DNA from: an uncultured Pseudomonadales bacterium
GTDB taxonomy: Bacteria > Pseudomonadota > Gammaproteobacteria > Pseudomonadales > Porticoccaceae
Length of the DNA: 11,062 bases
Direction: 5' to 3'
Assembly (NCBI GenBank): GCA_937998635.1
Contig: CALLDA010000184.1
Coordinates: 1-11,062 of the forward strand
Shown here: one piece after another, positions 6,194-11,062 of the stretch
Layout of the letters: the number at the start of each line of letters is the position of its first letter
Numbering within the stretch: position 1 is the stretch's first letter
Notes under the pieces: generated by a model
What the model was told of the DNA's origin: nothing
Seen by the model: only the letters and a program-made list of their open reading frames with translations
The model's database searches: none
Position numbers and translations under genes: made by a program

Positions 6194-6958
6194 GTGAAGG
6201 GTAAGTTGCCGGGCTATTCAGCTGCGATTTTTTGTAGCCTGACTCTTCATGGCCTGTTGTTGGCAGTGGTGATTATTGGCTGGACGCCGAGCAAAAAGGA
6301 AGTGCAGGTCCGGCCTCGCTATATTCAGGCGACCTTGTTACAGGTCAAGCCGCCCAAAGCGCCTGTGACAAAAAAACAGGCGACCAAAAAGCAGGTAAAG
6401 CCTAAAGCTGTAGATAATAAGCAAAAGGAGCTGGCAGCAAAAAAACGCGCCGCAGCGAAGAAATTGGAGGAAAGCAAACGTCTAACGCGTTTGCGGAAGG
6501 AGAAAAAGCAGAAACAGGAACTCGCAAAAAAGGAGCGCTTGCGACAGGAGCGAGAAAAAGCCGCAGAAGCACTTCGACGTCAACAGGAACAGGCTTTTGC
6601 TGAGGCTCTCGATGACGAAGAAAAATATATCACTGCCGAACAGGACGAGCAGCTAATCGGCAGTTACAGCGCCTATATTAGGGATCGAATCGTCAATAAC
6701 TGGAGTCGACCGCCGAGCGCGCGCAGAGGGATGGAGGTGGTATTGAGTATCCAGTTGGTGCCTACAGGGCGGGTGATAGCCGTCGCGGTGGAGAAGTCTA
6801 GTGGTAATGATGCCTTTGATCGCTCCGCAGAACAGGCCGTTTATAAGGTTGAGCGCTTTGAAAAGCTACAGGACTTATCGCAGGCGAGCCCAAGGGTGTT
6901 TGAAGATACCTTCAGGCATTTTAAGCTGATTTTCACCCCCGATGATTTACGTCTGTAG
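6194..6958 (+). CDS. tolA: TolA, periplasm-spanning energy transducer (short form)
   Basis: A 254-residue protein that links TolQR to TolB and Pal. Domain I is an N-terminal membrane anchor (about 9-30) with the TolQ-contact motif Ser15-x3-His19 (CSLTLHGLLL). Domain II (about 53-150) is a Lys/Glu/Ala/Arg-rich helical stalk. Domain III (about 153-254), beginning GSYSAYIRDRIVNNWSRPP, is the TonB-like C-terminal fold that contacts TolB/Pal and is exploited by colicins and phages in E. coli. It is much shorter than E. coli TolA (421) because the stalk is only about 95 residues. The GTG start has AAGG only three bases away; a TTG at 6206 with AAGGG four bases upstream would remove four residues and is possible. 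A-rich runs in the stalk include A_AAA_AAG at 6526-6532. Confidence 0.93.
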   Translation: MKGKLPGYSAAIFCSLTLHGLLLAVVIIGWTPSKKEVQVRPRYIQATLLQVKPPKAPVTKKQATKKQVKPKAVDNKQKELAAKKRAAAKKLEESKRLTRLRKEKKQKQELAKKERLRQEREKAAEALRRQQEQAFAEALDDEEKYITAEQDEQLIGSYSAYIRDRIVNNWSRPPSARRGMEVVLSIQLVPTGRVIAVAVEKSSGNDAFDRSAEQAVYKVERFEKLQDLSQASPRVFEDTFRHFKLIFTPDDLRL

Positions 6959-7040
6959 TGGCATCCGGCGAAAATGGTGTCGAATGAAACCTGTTTATTT
7001 AAAGCTGATTTAGTAGAGCGCACTTTAGTCGTACTTTAGA

Positions 7041-7046
7041 AAGGAG
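7041..7046 (+). promoter_or_regulatory. Ribosome binding site that fixes the tolB TTG start
   Basis: AAGGAG with six bases to TTG at 7053. No ATG or GTG in frame lies closer, and the TTG gives a complete signal peptide, so it decides the start. Confidence 0.85.
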
Positions 7047-7052
7047 TTAGCC

Positions 7053-8360
7053 TTGTTTAAACCCATTTACACAGGCATTGACAGGATTGTAATCGCGCTC
7101 ATGCTCGCGCTGGTACTCGTTGCTCAGGCCCATGCGGAATTGACTATCGAGATCACCAGCGGTGCGGATAATCCGACTCAAATTGCCGTAGCTCCAATTC
7201 GCCTGGGGAGTCCGGCGGACGTAGATCTGAGCGCGATTATCTCTGAGGACTTACGGCGCAGCGGTTTGTTTGAAGCTATGCCGCGGGCCAATATGTTGTC
7301 CCATCCGGCGACAGTCAAAGATGTATATTTCCGCGACTGGCGAATTATCGGCATGGAGTATCTGGTTATCGGTAAAGCAGCCAGGCAGTCCGACGGTCGC
7401 ACCCAGGTAACGTTCAGTCTGCTTGAAGTGCCCGGTGAACGAACGGTATTCACTCACCGGGTACAGGGTTCCGACAGTGAATTACGGGATGTTGCACATT
7501 ACATTAGCGATAAAGTGTTTGAGGCCATTACCGGTATTCGAGGGGCTTTTTCTACCCGACTCGCCTACGTTACCGCGAACCCTGAAGGTGGAGCTTTGGT
7601 CTATCGCTTGATGGTCTCCGACTCGGATGGGGCGCGGGAACGGCTGATGCTCAAGTCTAAAGAACCAATTATGTCGCCAAATTGGTCTCCAGATGGCAAG
7701 GAGCTGGTTTATGTATCTTTCGAAACAGGTCGCCCGGCAATCTTTCGGCAAACATTGTCCGGTGCTAAACGTGAACAGTTGACCAATTTTCGAGGCCTTA
7801 ATGGCGCACCGGCCTGGTCCCCTGACGGCAAGCAGTTGGCCATCGTTCTGTCTAAAGACGGTAATCCTGAAATCTATCTCTACAGTTTGCTGACTCGAAG
7901 TTTTACCCGTTTGACCAGGCACTTCTCCATCGACACCGAGCCCAATTGGACGCCTGATGGCAATGCCATCGTATTTACCTCGGACAGGGGCGGTTCGCCA
8001 CAAATTTATAAGCTGACTATCGCTACGGGCAAGCTGCAACGCCTAACTTTTAGCGGATCTTACAATGCGCGACCGCGGCTGGCTGCAGATGGTCGAACAT
8101 TGGTGATGGTGCACAGAAATAAGGGTGTATTCCATATAGCATCCCAGGATCTTGTTACCGGAGATTTACGAATACTCACCTCTACCCGTCTAGATGAATC
8201 ACCAACTGTGGCACCTAATGGCGCGATGTTGTTATACGCCACTAAAGCTGGCGGTAAAGGCGTGCTGGCCGCCGTATCAATAGATGCGGGCGTTAAATAC
8301 ATACTGCCTTCTCGGCTTGGTGATGTAAGAGAGCCAGCATGGTCGCCCTTTTTAAGATAA
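7053..8360 (+). CDS. tolB: TolB, periplasmic beta-propeller of the Tol-Pal system
   Basis: A 435-residue secreted protein (E. coli 430) that binds Pal and is released from it by TolA. A signal peptide occupies residues 1-28: basic MFKPIYTGIDR, hydrophobic core IVIALMLALVLVAQ, cleavage expected after AHA at 28. The mature N-terminus ELTIEITSG is the flexible TolB box that switches Pal and TolA binding. An N-terminal alpha/beta domain precedes a six-bladed propeller whose blade motifs are visible as SPNWSPDGKELVYVS, APAWSPDGKQLAIVL, EPNWTPDGNAIVFTS, RPRLAADGRTLVMVH, SPTVAPNGAMLLYAT and a closing EPAWSPF. The start is TTG. A 94-base gap separates it from tolA; it contains ACTTTAG twice at 11-base spacing (7022-7028, 7033-7039). 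Confidence 0.97.
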   Translation: MFKPIYTGIDRIVIALMLALVLVAQAHAELTIEITSGADNPTQIAVAPIRLGSPADVDLSAIISEDLRRSGLFEAMPRANMLSHPATVKDVYFRDWRIIGMEYLVIGKAARQSDGRTQVTFSLLEVPGERTVFTHRVQGSDSELRDVAHYISDKVFEAITGIRGAFSTRLAYVTANPEGGALVYRLMVSDSDGARERLMLKSKEPIMSPNWSPDGKELVYVSFETGRPAIFRQTLSGAKREQLTNFRGLNGAPAWSPDGKQLAIVLSKDGNPEIYLYSLLTRSFTRLTRHFSIDTEPNWTPDGNAIVFTSDRGGSPQIYKLTIATGKLQRLTFSGSYNARPRLAADGRTLVMVHRNKGVFHIASQDLVTGDLRILTSTRLDESPTVAPNGAMLLYATKAGGKGVLAAVSIDAGVKYILPSRLGDVREPAWSPFLR

Positions 8361-8373
8361 TCGTTTACAGTAC

Positions 8374-8389
8374 GCCTGTCCCATCAGGC
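8374..8389 (+). other. Small hairpin in the tolB-pal spacer
   Basis: GCCTG (8374-8378) can pair with CAGGC (8385-8389) around TCCCAT. It is followed by pyrimidines rather than a T run, so it is not a standard terminator; it could stabilise a processed pal mRNA end or be incidental. Confidence 0.3.
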
Positions 8390-8412
8390 TTCCACCCCCT
8401 CAGGAGAAACAA

Positions 8413-8919
8413 ATGAAGCAATCGGCCTTAAAAACTACTTTTATAATCTGTCTGTTATCCCTCTTTTTGGCAGCGTGTTCAAGCTCGCCGTCGACCACCA
8501 GTACAGGTAGCAGCACTGGGACGGTATCAAACGGCGACGTCACTACGGGCAGTGTTGGTGGCGACGGTGTTAGCGGCGGCGCTATTGACGCTTCTGGCGA
8601 TGTCGAAACCGTATTCTATTTTGAATTCGATAAGGCGATTCTACGACCTGAGGCATTGGCTGCCTTGCGTATCCATGCCCAACGATTGATGGCTAATCCT
8701 GTCAGTGTGCGTCTTGAAGGCCATGCCGACGAGCGCGGTACCAGAGAATACAACATGGCCTTAGGTGAGCGACGGGGCGCGGCTGTTAAAGAATTTCTGA
8801 TGCTCCAGGGTGTCAACGGTAGTGGGCTTGAGGTCATCAGTTATGGTGAAGAACGGCCAGCAGCTATGGCTAGCAATGAAAGTGCCTGGGCTCAGAACCG
8901 ACGTGTAGAGATTAAGTAA
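8413..8919 (+). CDS. pal: Pal, peptidoglycan-associated outer-membrane lipoprotein
   Basis: A 168-residue lipoprotein (E. coli 173). The signal ends in a lipobox LAAC with Cys22 as the lipidated residue; the next residues are Ser, not Asp, which fits sorting to the outer membrane. Residues about 23-65 are a Ser/Thr/Gly-rich linker. The OmpA-like domain (about 70-168) has the peptidoglycan-binding elements VFYFEFDKAILRPEA, EGHADERGTREYNMALGERR, VISYGEERP and WAQNRRVEIK. It anchors the outer membrane to the wall and binds TolB in turn. AGGAG (8402-8406) lies six bases before the ATG, one of the best sites in the cluster, as expected for an abundant protein. The C-terminus stops at RRVEIK, a few residues shorter than many homologues. 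Confidence 0.97.
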   Translation: MKQSALKTTFIICLLSLFLAACSSSPSTTSTGSSTGTVSNGDVTTGSVGGDGVSGGAIDASGDVETVFYFEFDKAILRPEALAALRIHAQRLMANPVSVRLEGHADERGTREYNMALGERRGAAVKEFLMLQGVNGSGLEVISYGEERPAAMASNESAWAQNRRVEIK

Positions 8920-9075
8920 GCCAGATTACCTGACCGTTTGACGGCCTGCCGTGAGGTGGGCCTGCGCCAGAGCTTTTCATAAGTGTCCATAGTTTGAAGC
9001 GTTTATGAATTGGTCTGGCGTCTGGCCATCTTTACCCGAAAGTATCGCCCAATTCACGGTCGAATATTTAGCTTT

Positions 9076-9124
9076 CGAATAAAACCAACGAACAAACTAT
9101 CGATTAACTCGCCGAGTAAAGTAT
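9076..9124 (+). repeat. Degenerate 12-nt tandem repeat reaching the cpoB start
   Basis: CGAACAAACTAT (9089-9100), CGATTAACTCGC (9101-9112) and CGAGTAAAGTAT (9113-9124) follow one another; the first and third agree at 9 of 12 bases, the second mainly keeps CGA and AA. A 13-base relative, CGAATAAAACCAA, precedes them (9076-9088). The last base is the first T of the proposed TTG start of cpoB. Confidence 0.5.
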
Positions 9125-9972
9125 TGAAAAATATTCGCGCAATCGCCAGCTCCCTGTCTCCTATTTGGATGTTTCTATTGTTGGTTCCGGTGTCTGGTCA
9201 TGGGGCCGCACCGGTTGAAGAACTTGGTGGACAAGTAAAAGAGGCCGGGAGGGGTAATCTTCCGGTGGATAACGACTCCGCCAGTAATGACCCGTATTAT
9301 CGTATGCAGTTATTGATGGAAGAGTTGCGACAACTGAGAGGCTTGTTGGAAGAGCAGAACAACGAGCTAAGTTTGCTGAAAAAAAGGCAGCGCGAGGATT
9401 ATCTGGATCTGGATCGTCGTTTAGCAGCTCTGGCAAGCGGGGGATTAGCTCCAGGTCCATCGGTAGGCACCGAGGCATTGCTTAGCCCTGAGCCGGACCC
9501 TATGGCAAGCCGTCAACAGGTAAACCAGGGCAAGCGGGCTGAGGGAGAGTTACCGACCGGGCAGCTTAACACCGGCGATATTCCGCGAGCCGGGCAGAAT
9601 GAGCTACGGCAGAAAATTGCTTATGAGCGGGCTTATGGGCTGCTCAAAGCACGCCAGATAGATGAAGCAAAAGCAGCACTTAAGCAATTTCTGCAGAATT
9701 ATCCTCAGGGGCCATATACGGCCAACGCACACTACTGGCTGGGGGAAGTGTATCTTTTGGGCAGTGAGTTACCAGATGCAGCAACTGAATTTTCTGCCGT
9801 TGTACAAAAATACCCAGGTCATCGAAAGGTCAACGATGCGACCTTTAAGTTAGGTAAGGTTTATCACCTGCAAAATCAACTGGATAAATCCAGAATGTTG
9901 TTAGAGCGTGTAGCAGAAGGCTCGGACAGCGCCGCCCGCCTGGCACAGGATTATTTGCTACGTAATTTCTAG
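9124..9972 (+). CDS. cpoB: CpoB (YbgF), periplasmic coordinator of Tol-Pal and peptidoglycan synthesis
   Basis: A 282-residue periplasmic protein (E. coli 263). In E. coli CpoB binds TolA and PBP1B and ties outer-membrane constriction to septal wall synthesis. I chose TTG at 9124 because it gives a proper signal peptide (MKNIRAIASSLSP, then IWMFLLLVPVSGHGA, cleavage near 27-28). The frame is open to 9010, but those codons give an implausible basic extension with no ribosome binding site. A modest GAG lies seven bases before 9124. Residues about 57-102 (YYRMQLLMEELRQLRGLLEE onward) form the trimerising coiled coil; a Gly/Pro-rich linker follows; residues about 161-282 hold the TPR repeats (YERAYGLLKARQIDEAKAAL, ANAHYWLGEVYLLG, NDATFKLGKVYHLQ). 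It follows pal by 204 bases, a wide gap. Confidence 0.92.
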   Translation: MKNIRAIASSLSPIWMFLLLVPVSGHGAAPVEELGGQVKEAGRGNLPVDNDSASNDPYYRMQLLMEELRQLRGLLEEQNNELSLLKKRQREDYLDLDRRLAALASGGLAPGPSVGTEALLSPEPDPMASRQQVNQGKRAEGELPTGQLNTGDIPRAGQNELRQKIAYERAYGLLKARQIDEAKAALKQFLQNYPQGPYTANAHYWLGEVYLLGSELPDAATEFSAVVQKYPGHRKVNDATFKLGKVYHLQNQLDKSRMLLERVAEGSDSAARLAQDYLLRNF

Positions 9973-9975
9973 TTC

Positions 9976-10044
9976 ACTGGGGCCTGGTAGGCTGCTAGAT
10001 GAATCAGGGCCAGTTGCGGTAAAATCTCTGCTGCCCTGGTTCAT
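9976..10044 (+). promoter_or_regulatory. Two mutually exclusive hairpins between cpoB and queE
   Basis: Hairpin A pairs ATGAATCAGGGC (9999-10010) with GCCCTGGTTCAT (10033-10044): twelve pairs, one of them T-G, around a 22-base loop. Hairpin B pairs ACTGG (9976-9980) with CCAGT (10010-10014) and CCTG (9983-9986) with CAGG (10005-10008). They share 10005-10010, so only one can form. No T run follows hairpin A. It may be a transcript end, a processing signal or a regulatory switch for queE. Confidence 0.45.
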
Positions 10045-10116
10045 TATCCAAAGCCTTTACCACCTTGTTTATTGACACTGAAATCACCGAGCTCTTGCGC
10101 TTTTAGGCCTATATTT

Positions 10117-10164
10117 ACCGAGATCTGAGCTTACTGAGACCTGAAACTACCCAGTCCTATGCCT
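10117..10164 (+). repeat. Three tandem 16-nt copies overlapping the queE start
   Basis: ACCGAGATCTGAGCTT (10117-10132), ACTGAGACCTGAAACT (10133-10148) and ACCCAGTCCTATGCCT (10149-10164) run end to end. Units 1 and 2 agree at 12 of 16 bases; unit 3 carries the queE ATG where the others have TGA. A further relative, ACCGAGCTCTTGCGCT, lies at 10086-10101. No Shine-Dalgarno sequence is present. Confidence 0.65.
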
Positions 10165-10809
10165 GACGACAGCGTTCGTATTACAGAGATTTTTTATTCC
10201 CTACAGGGCGAGACCTCGACCGTTGGCCTACCTATGGCCTTTGTTCGTTTGACCGGCTGCCCCCTTCGCTGTGGGTATTGTGATACCGAATACGCTTTCC
10301 ACGGCGGTGAAAAATTCACTATCGATGAGATTCTGAATAAGGTGGCGGGCTTTGGTGCATCCTATGTCACAGTGACCGGTGGCGAGCCGCTGGCCCAACC
10401 CATTTGTTTGTCTCTGCTGACCCGCTTATGTGATGCCAACTATCGGGTCTCCCTGGAAACCAGTGGTGCGCTAGCCATTAAAGACGTAGATCCTCGGGTG
10501 GCCGTTATCCTGGATATTAAAACCCCTGGCTCGGGCGAAGTGACCAAGAATCATTGGCAAAATTTGGCCGAGCTAAAAAGTAGCGACGAAATTAAATTCG
10601 TTATTTGTGATCGTCAGGATTACGACTGGGCGCGCTTACAGTTGGATCAGCATCGCCTTTTGGATCGCGACCTGGAAATACTCTTCTCACCAAGCTTCAG
10701 TCAAATCAGCCCGCGCAGTCTGGCCGAGTGGATATTAGAAGATAAACTGCCAGTTAGAATGCAGCTCCAACTCCATAAACAGTTATGGGGTGACGTGCCC
10801 GGCAAGTGA
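10159..10809 (+). CDS. queE: 7-carboxy-7-deazaguanine synthase QueE
   Basis: A 216-residue radical SAM enzyme that converts 6-carboxytetrahydropterin to 7-carboxy-7-deazaguanine in queuosine synthesis. The N-terminal RITEIFYSLQGETSTVGLPM block and the cluster motif Cys34-x3-Cys38-x2-Cys41 (CPLRCGYCD) are intact, as is TGGEP (73-77), which contacts SAM. Further family marks are SLETSGA, VILDIKTPGSGE, DEIKFVICDRQDY and the ending MQLQLHKQLWGDVPG. An in-frame TGA at 10135-10137 leaves ATG 10159 as the only ordinary start; it has no Shine-Dalgarno sequence and lies in a 16-nt repeat. TTGACA (10072-10077) could be a -35 element, but I see no good -10 at the right distance. queC, the next enzyme, follows after 83 bases. 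Confidence 0.96.
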   Translation: MPDDSVRITEIFYSLQGETSTVGLPMAFVRLTGCPLRCGYCDTEYAFHGGEKFTIDEILNKVAGFGASYVTVTGGEPLAQPICLSLLTRLCDANYRVSLETSGALAIKDVDPRVAVILDIKTPGSGEVTKNHWQNLAELKSSDEIKFVICDRQDYDWARLQLDQHRLLDRDLEILFSPSFSQISPRSLAEWILEDKLPVRMQLQLHKQLWGDVPGK

Positions 10810-10838
10810 GGTGCTCGGTAAATGCAGTCTTTAGAAAA

Positions 10839-10896
10839 TAGCGCTCCCACAAATATGGCGAGTGACTTCGAGACAATAAATTAGCAATCCCTATGG
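10839..10896 (+). repeat. Duplicated start context before queC
   Basis: TAGCGCTCCC then TATGG (10839-10848, 10854-10858) recurs as TAGCAATCCC then TATGG (10882-10891, 10892-10896), with five bases (ACAAA) missing from the second copy. The second ATG is the queC start; the first opens a 9-codon frame ending at TAG 10882-10884. The similarity is short and could be chance. Confidence 0.4.
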
Positions 10897-11062
10897 AAAT
10901 TAAAAAAGCAGTCGTACTGGTGTCGGGTGGGCTCGACTCAGCAACCGTATTAGCCATGGCTAGCAAACAGGGTTTTGCCTGCCACTGCCTGGCTTTTGAC
11001 TACGGCCAACGCCATCGCAGCGAGCTGGACGCCAGTCAGCGTGTCAGTGATGAGCTTAAGGC
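10893..11062 (+). CDS. queC: 7-cyano-7-deazaguanine synthase QueC, N-terminal part
   Basis: The window ends inside this gene; 56 full codons are present. QueC is an ATP-dependent, zinc-containing PP-loop enzyme that converts QueE's product, 7-carboxy-7-deazaguanine, to preQ0. The start reads MEIKKAVVLVSGGLDSATVL; SGGLDS is the PP-loop that binds ATP, and CHCLAFDYGQRHRSEL is the second family block. The ATG at 10893 gives the normal family N-terminus. No Shine-Dalgarno sequence is visible, and the start context is partly duplicated 43 bases upstream. It is probably co-transcribed with queE. Confidence 0.95.
   Translation, partial: MEIKKAVVLVSGGLDSATVLAMASKQGFACHCLAFDYGQRHRSELDASQRVSDELK

Noticed and set aside
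482..8039. Minus-strand frames, including a 185-codon frame opposite tolB (7482-8039)
   Set aside because: They lie antisense to clear conserved genes, show no recognisable domains or ribosome binding sites, and are explained by the codon pattern of the + strand genes.
8368..8415. 16-nt periodicity before pal (TCAGG at 8384 and 8400)
   Set aside because: Only five bases repeat and one copy is the ribosome binding site; too weak to call.
9005..9082. 25-codon ATG frame at 9005 before cpoB
   Set aside because: No ribosome binding site, no coupling overlap with cpoB, and a composition like random leader sequence.
9010..9123. N-terminal extension of CpoB from TTG 9010
   Set aside because: It places a basic, non-conserved 38-residue stretch before the signal peptide; start at 9124 is better.
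10810..10892. preQ1-I riboswitch before queC
   Set aside because: AGAAAATAGC looked faintly like the A-rich tail, but no upstream stem with the required loop pairs is present.

Overview
This window is a chromosomal housekeeping segment of a gammaproteobacterium. All genes are on the + strand in the order aspS (3' part) - yebC - small unknown gene - ruvC - ruvA - ruvB - ybgC - tolQ - tolR - tolA - tolB - pal - cpoB - queE - queC (5' part). This run, with queE and queC directly after cpoB, is the arrangement I know from Pseudomonas and related marine gammaproteobacteria. The proteins look gammaproteobacterial throughout, for example the Pseudomonas-like GIVYYVNYLKYMERAR segment of YbgC. Base composition looks balanced by eye. 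I cannot name a genus. I see no phage, IS, CRISPR, tRNA or rRNA.

Layout: bases 1-1409 hold translation genes (the aspartyl-tRNA synthetase C-terminus and the YebC/TACO1 factor), closed by an intrinsic terminator. Bases 1434-1851 hold a self-contained unit: a 98-residue protein of unknown function with its own strong ribosome binding site and its own terminator. Bases 1965-4487 encode the Holliday-junction machinery: RuvA binds the four-way junction, RuvB drives branch migration and RuvC cuts. Bases 4519-9972 encode the Tol-Pal envelope system. YbgC is a cytoplasmic hotdog thioesterase, TolQ-TolR form the proton-driven inner-membrane motor, TolA spans the periplasm, TolB and the lipoprotein Pal form the outer-membrane end, and CpoB links the system to septal peptidoglycan synthesis. 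Bases 10159-11062 encode QueE and QueC, which make the 7-deazaguanine precursor of queuosine.

The genes are conventional; the unusual material lies between them. Several leaders contain short degenerate tandem repeats, each with its own unit, that run up to or into the start codon. Units are 14 nt x4 before ruvC, 16 nt x2 before ruvB (with 19 nt x3 further up), 12 nt x3-4 before cpoB and 16 nt x3 before queE. Most of these starts lack a clear Shine-Dalgarno sequence, whereas tolQ, tolB, pal and the 98-residue gene have good ones. The ruvC repeat is the most striking: every unit carries ATGACA, so it spells three 5-codon mini-ORFs joined by ATGA stop/start overlaps that end at the ruvC start. 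A 27-codon ORF also overlaps the ruvA start by ATGA, and the queE leader can form two mutually exclusive hairpins. Five of the seven tol-cluster genes appear to use GTG or TTG starts.
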